Shown here: one piece after another, positions 6,988-15,980 of the stretch | Layout: each line of letters starts with the position of its first letter | How positions within the stretch are numbered: position 1 is the stretch's first letter | DNA from: Fibrobacter sp. UBA1765 | GTDB lineage: Bacteria; Fibrobacterota; Fibrobacteria; Fibrobacterales; Fibrobacteraceae | Assembly: GCA_002314675.1 (NCBI GenBank) | Contig: DCGZ01000040.1 | Span: forward strand, 1 to 25,349 | Direction of reading: 5' to 3' | DNA: 25,349 nt | Notes under the pieces: model-generated | The model's database searches: none | Seen by the model: only the letters and a program-made list of their open reading frames with translations | What the model was told of the DNA's origin: nothing | Program-made: the position numbers and the translations under genes

Positions 6988-7137
6988 ATGTCCAAACAGA
7001 ACAACCTCAATAATCACGCTAACCAGCTGAACGCAAACAAGGGTACCAGCGGCTTCAACAAGCCATACACCGCCGCCATGAATAACCATGCCAATCAGCT
7101 AAATCCCAACAACAAGCTTTACAAGAAAGGCAAATAA
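6988..7137 (+). CDS. Small repeat-containing peptide (49 aa)
   Basis: The gene has a good AAAGGAGA ribosome binding site 6-8 bases ahead of its ATG. The peptide carries NNHANQLN twice, at about residues 8-15 and 32-39, joined by a TSGFNKPYTAAM linker, and ends in basic residues. It is Asn-rich and probably flexible. A 52-residue paralogue at 18712-18870 follows the other 245-residue gene in the same position, with most residues kept, so it is a real conserved gene. Its job is unknown; position suggests it works with the 246-residue protein, for example as an antidote, inhibitor or adaptor. No strong terminator is visible before the operon promoter. Confidence 0.8.
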   Translation: MSKQNNLNNHANQLNANKGTSGFNKPYTAAMNNHANQLNPNNKLYKKGK

Positions 7138-7205
7138 CTCACGCCCTTGAGAACCTTGGTTGCAAGCTTCCAGTTTTTTCTAAAAAAAAAAATTACTTTT
7201 GCACT

Positions 7206-7238
7206 AAATGGTATAAATTAAACAAAAAGAAACCATTT
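7206..7238 (+). promoter_or_regulatory. Candidate promoter and operator of the seven-gene operon
   Basis: An extended -10 motif, TGG-TATAAA (7209-7217), lies downstream of a run of A residues (about 7182-7192) that could act as an UP element; there is no good -35. A 7-bp inverted repeat, AAATGGT (7206-7212) and ACCATTT (7232-7238), spans the -10 and expected start near 7224 and could be an operator or a leader hairpin. An AAAGGT ribosome binding site precedes the ATG at 7251. Confidence 0.4.
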
Positions 7239-7250
7239 TAAAGGTATCGT

Positions 7251-8816
7251 ATGTCGTTTGAAAAAAATTTCAATATTAACATCAAGGCTAATTTGCCCGT
7301 TTTCCAAATATGTACCTATGAATGGGAACGACTACATGGCTACTGCATCAAGGCCGCTAAGGACGAAGGTAAACGTTTTATTGTTTGGAGTTCCACGCAA
7401 GGAAAAAAAGAGTGGAACTTTGCCAATAAAAATTTTGAAACGCCTGACGACGACATCGACCCGGCTGGGGTTTTAGATTGGTTTAAAGACAGTGAACAGT
7501 CCAACCTTATTATTCTTCTTGAAGATTTCCATCCGCAATTAGATGATGCGGGCATTCTGCGTCGTATTCGCGAATGCACAAGAATCAATTCCGACTTAAA
7601 GAAAACGCTCATTATCCAGACCCTTTCCTTTTGCACCCCCAAAGACCTGGAGAAGGAAGTCCCCATCCTTGAGCTTCCCCTACCAAATAAGGATGTACTC
7701 GCACAAATCCTCAGCTCTGTTACCGCAGACCTCCCCTACGACAATAGACCCAAAGTTGATTCTAAGGAATTGGACGAAATTGTCAACGCGAGCATCGGGC
7801 TAAGTTGCTCCGAGGCGGAATGGACTTATCGAAAAATCATTGCAGAAAAAGGCCGAATCCTCGATAGTGAAATCAACAAAATTGTTGAAGCCAAGGAAGC
7901 CATCATCAAAAAAAGTGGGATTCTCGAATATTTCCATCCTGAATCAAACCTGGACAACATAGGCGGCTTAAACCACCTTAAAAAATGGTTGCAAAATCGT
8001 GGCAAGGCTTTTGCCAGGGAAGCCAAAAGATACGGGCTCCCCACACCAAAAGGCGTTCTGCTTCTTGGTATCCCAGGATGCGGAAAAAGCTTGACTGCAA
8101 AAACCATAGCCAATGAGTGGAACCTGCCGCTGCTTAAATTTGACCTTGGGAAAGTTTTCGCAGGCGTCGTAGGCGAAAGCGAATCAAACGTCCGAAAGGC
8201 CCTCTCTCTCGCAGAAACCATCGCCCCCTCAATTCTCTGGATTGATGAAATCGAAAAGGGGTTGAGCGGTATCGGCAGCAATGGAGACAGCGGTACCAGT
8301 TCCCGTGTATTCGGAACACTTCTTACTTGGATGCAGGAAAAGAAGAGCGAAGTATTTGTAATCGCAACTGCAAATAACATTGAGCAAATTCCAGCGGAAC
8401 TTTTGCGCAAGGGACGTTTTGACGAAATCTTCTTTGTTGACCTTCCCAACAAGAACGAACGCGAGGATATCTTCAAAATCCACATCCAGAAAAAACATCG
8501 TAGCCTAACCGATTTTGACATAGCGAAGCTTGCGGAACTCAGCATCGGATTCTCCGGCGCAGAAATAGAGGAAGCCATCAACGAAGCGTTATTCATCGCC
8601 TATAACGACAATCGCGAACTAGAGCAGAAAGATATCGCACGAGCTCTTTCTGCCACATGGCCTCTTTCAAGAACAATGCAGGAATCCATTACAAAGCTCC
8701 GCAAATGGGCCCAGGCAAGAGCAAAATTAGCCTCCGATCCAAACACGGAATCCATCCAAGTTGACAAGGATGTTCCGAAGCTGTCTCAAGAACGCCGTAA
8801 TATCTTTGGGGATTAA
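7251..8816 (+). CDS. Ycf46-like AAA+ ATPase, operon gene 1
   Basis: This 521-residue protein matches the Ycf46 branch of classical AAA+ ATPases. Residues about 1-230 form the degenerate N-terminal domain of that group. The ATPase core has Walker A GIPGCGKSLTAK (about 273-284), the GVVGESESNVRKA block, Walker B SILWIDEIEKG (about 327-337), GTSSRVFGTLLTWMQEK, sensor 1 in VIATANNIEQIP, and the arginine-finger region LLRKGRFDEIFFVDLP. A lid with GFSGAEIEEAI follows. In cyanobacteria and plastids Ycf46 relatives are linked to inorganic-carbon physiology, but elsewhere their roles are open. It is the first gene of an operon, six bases before the helicase gene. It may remodel or load the other subunits by ATP hydrolysis; that is inference. 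All catalytic motifs look intact. Confidence 0.93.
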   Translation: MSFEKNFNINIKANLPVFQICTYEWERLHGYCIKAAKDEGKRFIVWSSTQGKKEWNFANKNFETPDDDIDPAGVLDWFKDSEQSNLIILLEDFHPQLDDAGILRRIRECTRINSDLKKTLIIQTLSFCTPKDLEKEVPILELPLPNKDVLAQILSSVTADLPYDNRPKVDSKELDEIVNASIGLSCSEAEWTYRKIIAEKGRILDSEINKIVEAKEAIIKKSGILEYFHPESNLDNIGGLNHLKKWLQNRGKAFAREAKRYGLPTPKGVLLLGIPGCGKSLTAKTIANEWNLPLLKFDLGKVFAGVVGESESNVRKALSLAETIAPSILWIDEIEKGLSGIGSNGDSGTSSRVFGTLLTWMQEKKSEVFVIATANNIEQIPAELLRKGRFDEIFFVDLPNKNEREDIFKIHIQKKHRSLTDFDIAKLAELSIGFSGAEIEEAINEALFIAYNDNRELEQKDIARALSATWPLSRTMQESITKLRKWAQARAKLASDPNTESIQVDKDVPKLSQERRNIFGD

Positions 8817-8822
8817 TTTTTT

Positions 8823-11800
8823 ATGGCGCTACAACAAAATCGATATAGCAATCCAAATAGGGACTTCTTCTACGAAGCTCTTGTCCATTCAGAGTGTGAC
8901 AACTCAAAACTTGATGGTAAAAGAAATGCCATATCCGCAGCCACAAGCAGCTCTTTAAAGCCCTATTTGGACTTCTTGCAGAATGCCATTGAAACCGAAG
9001 AGAAAAAAGCTGATTACCAATGCAACTTCAAAATTTTAAAGAGCAACGATTCCTATAAACTGGAATGGCTATACCCCCGTTACTCCATTGGCAAAATACA
9101 ACTTGTTCCGAAAATTTCATTTGACATCAGTAACATTGATCTCAAGGAAACAAAAAACAGGATAATCTTCGAAGATACCGACAAGATGATCACCTTCTCA
9201 ATGGATGACGCTATTTTGTCTAGAGATAAGACACAGCTCCTATCCATTAAAAATAATCCTGACTGGAACGAACAAATCACAAATCTCAAAAAAAACGAGA
9301 GCGTGACATTGAACGGATGCGACATTCCTTTTAGCCTCAATGCCGTATCGCCAAAAAAGGGATCAACTTTTTCGCAAGGCGGTTGCAATTATACCATTAG
9401 AAATCTTCTTCTTGAAGACAATGATAACATCATCTTTGAAATCGATCCGCAAAAAAGATTTCTAACTGTAAAGGAACCCATTATCCTTGATGGTCAAGAT
9501 TTCACCATCAAAGCAATAATTCCTAAACCAGAAAAACTGTACTTTTGCAATAACAAGAAGGAATGGGGCTTCCAAAAGGAAGACGATGAATATATATCCG
9601 AAGAAAAGCCCCAGTCCGTAAATCTTATGGATGATGCCGGCAACCTCTTCAGGCTGAGACCCTACGAAAACAGCAAGCGAGGAAAAAATCGAGCCATCCT
9701 GCAATTGATAGATTCAGAGGATGTCGAAGACGGTGAAAAATCCGCTAGCGACTACTTCGTCGAAAATGAAATGCTACAGGAAATCTATCAAGGAAACAAA
9801 AAGAACACTTTCAAAGTTCAGCGAATCAAGGCAGATGATCGCCAACTTATTGTAGACAAGTCTAATGGTCAAATGGAAATTAATCCCAATCTGCCCATCA
9901 AGATGGTTATTGATACCAATAACCTTAAACGCCAAAAAAGGGCCATTCACACCCTTCTAAACACTCCTGTAACGCAGCATCGGAAACTCATCCAGCTCTT
10001 TGAACGCAAGGAATCTGTTTGTTGGCCACAATTTGTGCCATGTTCCATTAATCAATGGTTTGTTCTCACCAACGAAGGCTACGACGGGACAGAATCACAA
10101 CGTAGTTTTGTCCGCAAGGGATTGGGAACAGATGATTTCGCTCTTTTGGAAGGGCCACCTGGAAGTGGAAAAACTACAGCCATTTTGGAATTGATTCTTC
10201 AATTCATTGAACAGGGTAAGCGTATAATGCTTACGGCTTCTACACATGTAGCCATCGACAATATTCTTGATAAGGTTAAGAAGTATCCTAAAGTCATCCC
10301 CTTACGCTTAGGACGTGAAGGTTCTATCGGTGAATCCGTAAAGGAATTTCTCATTGATAATAAAATCAATGAGCTTATGCAAAACGGCTGGGAGAAAGAA
10401 TCTGCCGAAAGATTTCTTCTGGATTCATCCAACCTGGTTTGCGGCACAACCATGGGAATCCAGAACCATCCTGACTTCCGTTGGAAAAACGACAATCGAA
10501 TCGTATCGCCCATTTATGACGTAATGATTATCGATGAGGCTAGTAAGACAACATTTCAGGAATTCATTGTTCCCGCCCTTTATGCAAAAAAATGGATTAT
10601 CGTCGGCGATATTCAACAGCTGGCACCTTATTCGGAAACAGAATATCTCAAGGCGCATCTGACCAAAAGCATCGACGAAGTTACACAACATCTTTGCACA
10701 TTAACCTATTTGGTAAATGACCTGAAGAATTCTAGAGCTAAAAAACACGACTTCCGAAATAATGAAGACAATCTTTACCCTCTAGCCACTGAATTACCGG
10801 AAGGATGTTCAGCAAAGGATTTTGAAAGCTACGCCAATCGAGATTGCTTTAAAGATATTCCTCAAAACATTGCATACACAAAAAAAGACAGATTCTTCAA
10901 CCTCAAAACGGATAAAGAAATCTCGTTGGTACACCTGTATTCTATGGACTTGCTTTTGCTTGAAGCAGGTTCCTTAAATCGGATGACCAACTCCATCCCA
11001 GAATCGTTTAACATCGTATCAATAGCTGGTAGCAGTCCCAAGGAATCCTTTAAACGTCGCCAGGCCCTCATTGATGGGAACAATAAAAATGAAACCCGAA
11101 TGGTCAACCAAGAAGACCTCAAAAAATTCCTATCCAAAGACTGGGCAAACGAGGTCTCATGGAGGCTAATCCGTAAATTTGAAAGGCGCAATCTCAAGGA
11201 ATCCCATTACGAAAAAGAACTGGCAAAACTGATTCCTGAAAATGATCAAAAAACGCAAGATGCGCTTGAAGATATTGAGCATATCTTCTTCCCATCCATT
11301 CTTGAACTACTCCAAAAAGGCAACAAAGAGCATCAAAAATTTGAAACTACACTGACCATCGGGTTCAATCAAATCAACAGAAGTTCCTTTGAAAACAGAT
11401 TCGAGCGTATAGACTATCAGCACCGAATGCACCCGGACATTTCAAAGTTCTCCCGAATTCACTTTTACGGCGCAGAACGGGGAATTGCAGAACTCAAGGA
11501 TGGTAGCGAAATTGATCGTAGCTGGGATTACCATCATTACCCAACGCACGCCGTATGGCTTGATTGCAAGCGAGATCCAAAATACGACAGAACCAACAAC
11601 AAGCAAAACAGAAATTATACCGAAAAGGAAGTCATCCTTAAAGAACTGGACTCATTCGTCCAATGGGCAAAAGATCCTTCAAACCTCCCTCAGTTAAAGG
11701 TGGATAAACATGAAAAATGGGAAGTCGCCATATTGACTTACTATAGACCTCAAGAAGCTATTTTGAGGGAAGCCCTGCAAAAGTATACCGACCAGGCGAA

Positions 11801-12062
11801 TCATTTTTCGCACTTTCAAAAAGACGGCATCGAAATCCAACTCTATACCGTTGACAAATACCAGGGCCGAGAAGCAGACTTGATTTTCTTGAGTACTTGC
11901 CGCAATAGCGGAGTCGGCTTTATGGATAACACGAACCGCCTCAATGTGGCCTTGACACGCGCTAAGTACCAGCGTGTCATTGTCGGCGACTATGAACATT
12001 TTTCTAGGCAACATTTTTCTGACGAGCTTCGAATGCTCGCCAAGGAAAGCAAAAAAGTTTAG
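8823..12062 (+). CDS. SF1 helicase, Upf1/Dna2-like, operon gene 2
   Basis: This 1079-residue protein has about 430 N-terminal residues of unrecognised, possibly beta-rich sequence, followed by a superfamily 1B helicase core. Motif I is EGPPGSGKTTA (about 442-452). Motif Ia is in MLTASTHVAIDNIL. Motif II is MIIDEASKTTF (about 568-578). Motif III is VGDIQQLAPY. A long insert of more than 200 residues separates the RecA-like domains. Motif IV is in YQHRMHPDISKFSR (about 865). Motif V is VDKYQGREADLIFLS (about 1008-1022). Motif VI is NVALTRAKYQRVIVGD (about 1040-1055). Such proteins translocate on and unwind DNA or RNA using ATP. The large insert and N-terminal region are likely docking or substrate-recognition parts for the rest of the operon. 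It starts six bases after the ATPase gene. No nuclease motif is seen in it. Confidence 0.95.
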   Translation: MALQQNRYSNPNRDFFYEALVHSECDNSKLDGKRNAISAATSSSLKPYLDFLQNAIETEEKKADYQCNFKILKSNDSYKLEWLYPRYSIGKIQLVPKISFDISNIDLKETKNRIIFEDTDKMITFSMDDAILSRDKTQLLSIKNNPDWNEQITNLKKNESVTLNGCDIPFSLNAVSPKKGSTFSQGGCNYTIRNLLLEDNDNIIFEIDPQKRFLTVKEPIILDGQDFTIKAIIPKPEKLYFCNNKKEWGFQKEDDEYISEEKPQSVNLMDDAGNLFRLRPYENSKRGKNRAILQLIDSEDVEDGEKSASDYFVENEMLQEIYQGNKKNTFKVQRIKADDRQLIVDKSNGQMEINPNLPIKMVIDTNNLKRQKRAIHTLLNTPVTQHRKLIQLFERKESVCWPQFVPCSINQWFVLTNEGYDGTESQRSFVRKGLGTDDFALLEGPPGSGKTTAILELILQFIEQGKRIMLTASTHVAIDNILDKVKKYPKVIPLRLGREGSIGESVKEFLIDNKINELMQNGWEKESAERFLLDSSNLVCGTTMGIQNHPDFRWKNDNRIVSPIYDVMIIDEASKTTFQEFIVPALYAKKWIIVGDIQQLAPYSETEYLKAHLTKSIDEVTQHLCTLTYLVNDLKNSRAKKHDFRNNEDNLYPLATELPEGCSAKDFESYANRDCFKDIPQNIAYTKKDRFFNLKTDKEISLVHLYSMDLLLLEAGSLNRMTNSIPESFNIVSIAGSSPKESFKRRQALIDGNNKNETRMVNQEDLKKFLSKDWANEVSWRLIRKFERRNLKESHYEKELAKLIPENDQKTQDALEDIEHIFFPSILELLQKGNKEHQKFETTLTIGFNQINRSSFENRFERIDYQHRMHPDISKFSRIHFYGAERGIAELKDGSEIDRSWDYHHYPTHAVWLDCKRDPKYDRTNNKQNRNYTEKEVILKELDSFVQWAKDPSNLPQLKVDKHEKWEVAILTYYRPQEAILREALQKYTDQANHFSHFQKDGIEIQLYTVDKYQGREADLIFLSTCRNSGVGFMDNTNRLNVALTRAKYQRVIVGDYEHFSRQHFSDELRMLAKESKKV

Positions 12063-12077
12063 CGGAAACAGGCAACT

Positions 12078-13601
12078 ATGCAGATTATATTGAAGCAAGA
12101 CATAAAAAAATATATTCTCCGTTTTATCGGGGAAGTATCTTATCGTGACGAAGAAAAATTCGAAACATACAAGAACATTTTTAAAGACGCAAAAACAGAA
12201 AATGACTTGAAGGATAATCTAAAAAAGGAAGGACTTCCCCAAAATGCCATCAATGAATTCTGTAACACATTAACGAAACTCCGTGTTATTGACGACCAAG
12301 GCAACATTTCCGAACACCCCCTAATTGGCGAATACGGAGATTACAAAATTGAATATCTGTCAAGCGGCAAGGATACTCCCTATAACTGGCTTCCCATTAA
12401 ATTGGAAAGAACCATTCAAAACGAAAAGACAAACGAATCTTCAACTCATGAAATAGACAAAGGATGGTGTAACGCATTTGCTAAAGCACAGCAATTAGTC
12501 GCAGACAAAGCCGTGGGCATAGTCCATAAAATTGATTCCCCCCGCTCTAATTTCCATGCAGGCAGCACAGAAATCAGCATTGACATCAATCCAGAAAAAG
12601 ATAATTGGATTTTGCGAACTAATGACAACTCTTTTACTATTCCCGTGCAGCGGCGTCTTTCGATCAATAAATTCTTTAAAGACAATCTCCTTGAAGAAGA
12701 TGGAGACTACTATCTTGAAATGCCTTTAGATAAAGTGAAAGAAAAAGGCGGAAAGGACGCTATTCAAAAGTTCATCTGTACCTTTAATGAAAAGATTGAT
12801 TCCGACTGGGGTATATTCAATGCAGAATACAAGAATATCAATATCCTGCCGCGAAAAGAGGAATTTCAAAAATGGTACACTGAAATTTTCAATAATACCT
12901 TAAAAATTTCAGGTTACCGGTCTCAAGCAGATTTAAAATTTGCGTGGGACGAAATTCTTCGCGACAACCCATCTCTTCAACGAGAAGAGTACAAGGATCA
13001 GGTAAAGTCTTTTGATTACGAGAATCTGATTGAACGATACCAGCCAAACAACGAAAACTACTGGCTGCTCCAAGCCGCTACTGACCTCGACCCCTACAAA
13101 TTAGAGCAGAATAAAAATATCAAACAGAATGCCGACAACTCCATTAATATCCCCGTTTCTCAAAGTGCACAAATTCAAGATGTTCTTTCCAAATGGGAAA
13201 AACTAGATACCGCCCACACAATCATAATTGTAGACCAATACGCCAACAATTTTCATTCTATAAAAACGCTTAACGCTCTCATGAAGGAAAAATCCTTGGC
13301 GCCCGAAAAAATCATTATCTACTCCATAGCAGATGAAAAGATTAGAGACGATTATCAGCAAGAATTCATTAATAATTTTGAAAAGAAATATAACGTCAAG
13401 TTCATCATCAGGGAAAGACCGCAGATGCCCCATGACCGTTACTGGATTCTAGACGGTGACGCGTTTACCGTTGGGATAAGCCCCAACAGCATCTGGATAA
13501 GGAAGGACCACATTATCATTAAGGAACAGCTAAACATCAATAGCATCAGCGATGAGAATCTCCCAAGGGACATTCGTGATTGGAGGAATGAAAATGTCTA
13601 A
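12078..13601 (+). CDS. PLD-like protein with a single variant HxR motif, operon gene 3
   Basis: In this 507-residue protein the N-terminal 350 residues are not recognised. The C-terminal part (about 370-490) looks like a phospholipase D-like domain: alternating strands (TIIIVDQYANNF, KIIIYSIADE, KFIIRERP) lead to PHDRYWILDGDAFTVG near residue 450. That corresponds to the HxK(x4)D motif with Arg replacing Lys, a variant I know from PLD-like proteins with HDRY/HDRF. Only one such motif is present, so a nuclease would need to dimerise or pair with the next protein. Its stop overlaps the next start by eight bases, in keeping with a heteromeric partner. The start follows the helicase gene by 15 bases with only a weak ribosome binding site. 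Confidence 0.7.
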   Translation: MQIILKQDIKKYILRFIGEVSYRDEEKFETYKNIFKDAKTENDLKDNLKKEGLPQNAINEFCNTLTKLRVIDDQGNISEHPLIGEYGDYKIEYLSSGKDTPYNWLPIKLERTIQNEKTNESSTHEIDKGWCNAFAKAQQLVADKAVGIVHKIDSPRSNFHAGSTEISIDINPEKDNWILRTNDNSFTIPVQRRLSINKFFKDNLLEEDGDYYLEMPLDKVKEKGGKDAIQKFICTFNEKIDSDWGIFNAEYKNINILPRKEEFQKWYTEIFNNTLKISGYRSQADLKFAWDEILRDNPSLQREEYKDQVKSFDYENLIERYQPNNENYWLLQAATDLDPYKLEQNKNIKQNADNSINIPVSQSAQIQDVLSKWEKLDTAHTIIIVDQYANNFHSIKTLNALMKEKSLAPEKIIIYSIADEKIRDDYQQEFINNFEKKYNVKFIIRERPQMPHDRYWILDGDAFTVGISPNSIWIRKDHIIIKEQLNINSISDENLPRDIRDWRNENV

Positions 13602-15450
13602 GATTGAAAAACTTTCCAAGACCAAGACTATTGACAATTCCCAACGCGAAATTCATTTTATCGAACGGATTCAGAAAGGTAAGATTTCCGACTGCATTGA
13701 TAAGCTGAAAGAAAAAATTAGCAGCGCAACCGAAACCATATGCATCGCATCCACCTCAGAAATTGATTTATCCATCAAAGATGAGATCCTTCAAAAAATC
13801 AAGGATCGAGTCCGCGTCTATGGTCTGTTTAGGAATTTCCAAAATAGCAGTAAAACCATTGCCTGGTTTGATAAGAATAATCCGGTCCTTTGCCGCAGCA
13901 ATCGTAACCTAGACAATAATTTCATTATTATAGACAACCAGGTTGCATTCCTTTTTATCAACCCTCTAGATAAACTGCAGAACAATCCTTGCATCATTTT
14001 GAAAAAAGATGAATGTCGCGATTTATTCTACTGGTTCACTCATTATTTCTGGAATACAGACGAGTCTGAAAAGGAACGTCTCATTGAAAAAGTTGACGCA
14101 CGTAGAGACGCCCCCATCTCTGTTCCTGCAATTCATCGAAACTTTGTCAACCTTGAAACCACTTTAGAGGAAACGTTCAAAGCAAAGGCATCCTATTTCC
14201 CATGCAGCGTCAATTCCAAAAAAGCAATGGAGCTCAGCTTGTCTTCTGACAACCTAGTTTCGGAAGACTTGGCCGTAACCATTTCCCACGACGACAGCCT
14301 GTGGAAAATTGGAAACCTGGTTTTGGACTACAAGGCATTTTTAGGTCCCCAAAACGTCTGGAAGGATAGTCGTGCCCCATTAGGCGAGCTGCCCAAGTCA
14401 TTTATTGATTATGACAGTGGCGACTGGAAAATCCTTGAAAAGCAAAGTAGTGTAGAAAAGACCATTCCTACACCAATAACAGCCGTATCTATTGAAGCAA
14501 TGGTTTCCACTGAACCTATAGAAAAGGATATAGTTCCGGATCCATACGCAGAAAAAACAATCTTCAAATTCGAGGTACTCCCCCCGTCAAAACCCAAGGA
14601 TGCCAAAAAAGCTGCTATCTATAAGCAGTTTGATGACGCCACCTCCAACATAACGACAAAATTATCTCGTCTAAAAGAGGCTTTGAACAATCTTTTGCAG
14701 AAAGAAGAAACAAAGGGCAATAAAGGATTGACCCATTCCATCAACGACATGCTGGATGAAATCAAAGAAGACGAAAAGACAGAAATCAAATCTCTACGTC
14801 TAGGCGATCTTACCGACTTTATTGAAAAGTGGACAATTCAAGAAGATGGTTATTGGGTCAAGAAACTAATTGACTTGCGAACTGATGTCATAAAGGAAAG
14901 ATTTGAACTTGAAAAAAAGAGCAATATCAAAAATATTGAAACCGATATTAATAACATTGAGAATGAAATTTCAACTTTAAACAACAAAAAAATTAGCATC
15001 GATAATGAAGTTGAAAAAATCAGAAGCAATATCGAAAACTTGCAAACGGCTGAATCCAGCACCGCAAATAATGTAGAAGAAAATAAAAAGAATAAAGATG
15101 AAATCAAAAATCTTAATAAACAGCTGATATCAAAAAAGAATGAACTAACCCAGACAACTAATACCTTAGATGTTCAAAATCGTAAGCTGCAAAAGAAGAA
15201 AGAATCTCTAGAAGAAGAACAGAAAAAAGAATTCAAAACGCCCTCCTTGGACAATATGATGAAGGATATAAGAAAGGATTTCTCTCCAGCAATTACAAAG
15301 CCAGACTATGTCCTTCCTGAAGTCGGCGAACTATTTGAAAACAAACAGTCCTTCTTCCTTGAAATTGAAGATGACCGCGATTTGGCACAAGCAAACGAAC
15401 TGCAAAATCGGTACAATAGCAAAGACTACAAAGTTGTGGCAAAGGTTTAA
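13594..15450 (+). CDS. Degenerate PLD-like and coiled-coil protein, operon gene 4
   Basis: The start at ATG 13594 is chosen because a GGAGG (13582-13586) lies seven bases upstream; this gives 618 residues. An in-frame ATG at 13588 is too close to the ribosome binding site, and 13552 lies well inside the preceding gene. Residues about 15-170 resemble a PLD-like fold (TICIASTSEID, VRVYGLFRNF, then NRNLDNNFIIIDNQVAFLFI), but the His and Lys of the HxK motif are replaced, so it is probably inactive. A proline- and threonine-rich middle (about 280-340) leads to a Lys/Glu/Asn-rich coiled coil (about 440-560). The C-terminal tail is short and acidic. It may be a scaffold pairing with the preceding PLD-like protein. 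Family assignment for the N-terminal part is tentative. Confidence 0.65.
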   Translation: MSKIEKLSKTKTIDNSQREIHFIERIQKGKISDCIDKLKEKISSATETICIASTSEIDLSIKDEILQKIKDRVRVYGLFRNFQNSSKTIAWFDKNNPVLCRSNRNLDNNFIIIDNQVAFLFINPLDKLQNNPCIILKKDECRDLFYWFTHYFWNTDESEKERLIEKVDARRDAPISVPAIHRNFVNLETTLEETFKAKASYFPCSVNSKKAMELSLSSDNLVSEDLAVTISHDDSLWKIGNLVLDYKAFLGPQNVWKDSRAPLGELPKSFIDYDSGDWKILEKQSSVEKTIPTPITAVSIEAMVSTEPIEKDIVPDPYAEKTIFKFEVLPPSKPKDAKKAAIYKQFDDATSNITTKLSRLKEALNNLLQKEETKGNKGLTHSINDMLDEIKEDEKTEIKSLRLGDLTDFIEKWTIQEDGYWVKKLIDLRTDVIKERFELEKKSNIKNIETDINNIENEISTLNNKKISIDNEVEKIRSNIENLQTAESSTANNVEENKKNKDEIKNLNKQLISKKNELTQTTNTLDVQNRKLQKKKESLEEEQKKEFKTPSLDNMMKDIRKDFSPAITKPDYVLPEVGELFENKQSFFLEIEDDRDLAQANELQNRYNSKDYKVVAKV

Positions 15451-15452
15451 AC

Positions 15453-15980
15453 ATGAGTATAAAAAAAATCATTCAAGGCAAAATCTTCATTACAGATTTC
15501 CAAGTTGCAACGGATTCCGTCAAGGATCATCCATCCGTTAAAATCAACGGAAATCTGTTCACTATGGTCATAAATGATCTTTCTTTCAACACGTCAGAAC
15601 TCTACCAAGTTGAAGAAATCTACCGCAATCTTCTTATAGAAAAACAGCGAAGACAAGAAGAGGAACGGAAGAGACTGGAAGAGGAACGTAAAAAACTGGA
15701 AGAAGAGAAACGAATCATCGCAAACCAAAAAGATTTGCTTAACCAGCTTATCGAACTGGAAAAAAAGCTCGTTCAAAACAAGCAGGAAAGCGAAACCAAC
15801 GAATTGGAAATCAAACAGCGTAAACAAGAAGAACTGAAAGTACAAGCAGAAAAGGAAAAATACCGTAATGAGCGCGAAGTCCGAATTATCGCCAATGCAG
15901 AAAAGAAAGGCTATATCGTAAAGAAGCGCATCACGGAAGACAACAAGGTCAAACTTGTTCTCCAGCGAAGGGAATTCTAG
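15453..15980 (+). CDS. Small coiled-coil protein, operon gene 5
   Basis: This 175-residue protein has a folded N-terminal part of about 50 residues (KIIQGKIFITDFQ, KINGNLFTMVINDLSF) that I do not recognise. A long, highly charged coiled coil follows (about 60-145), with repeated EEERKRLEEE-type heptads. The C-terminal stretch, VRIIANAEKKGYIVKKRI, is a compact basic segment. It starts two bases after the preceding stop, and its own stop overlaps the GTG of the next gene by one base. Coiled coils in genes 4 and 5 could bring the complex together. Confidence 0.75.
   Translation: MSIKKIIQGKIFITDFQVATDSVKDHPSVKINGNLFTMVINDLSFNTSELYQVEEIYRNLLIEKQRRQEEERKRLEEERKKLEEEKRIIANQKDLLNQLIELEKKLVQNKQESETNELEIKQRKQEELKVQAEKEKYRNEREVRIIANAEKKGYIVKKRITEDNKVKLVLQRREF

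Larger units (their letters stand above)
5830..7137 (+). repeat. Direct repeat module, left copy
   Basis: The unit consists of terminator, promoter, structured RNA, attenuator-like hairpins, the 246-residue gene and the small peptide gene, and it is repeated in order and orientation at 17588-18870. Homology extends leftward into the 832-residue gene from about 5095. The non-coding part (5845-6120) is nearly identical between copies, with uninterrupted identical runs of about 44 and 71 bases. Confidence 0.85.

Noticed and set aside
7826..8596. A 256-codon minus-strand reading frame
   Set aside because: It is antisense to the AAA+ core with Walker A and B motifs; no start signal or recognisable product.
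13552..13593. Earlier starts for operon gene 4
   Set aside because: They would overlap the preceding gene by up to 50 bases; GGAGG is correctly spaced only for ATG 13594.
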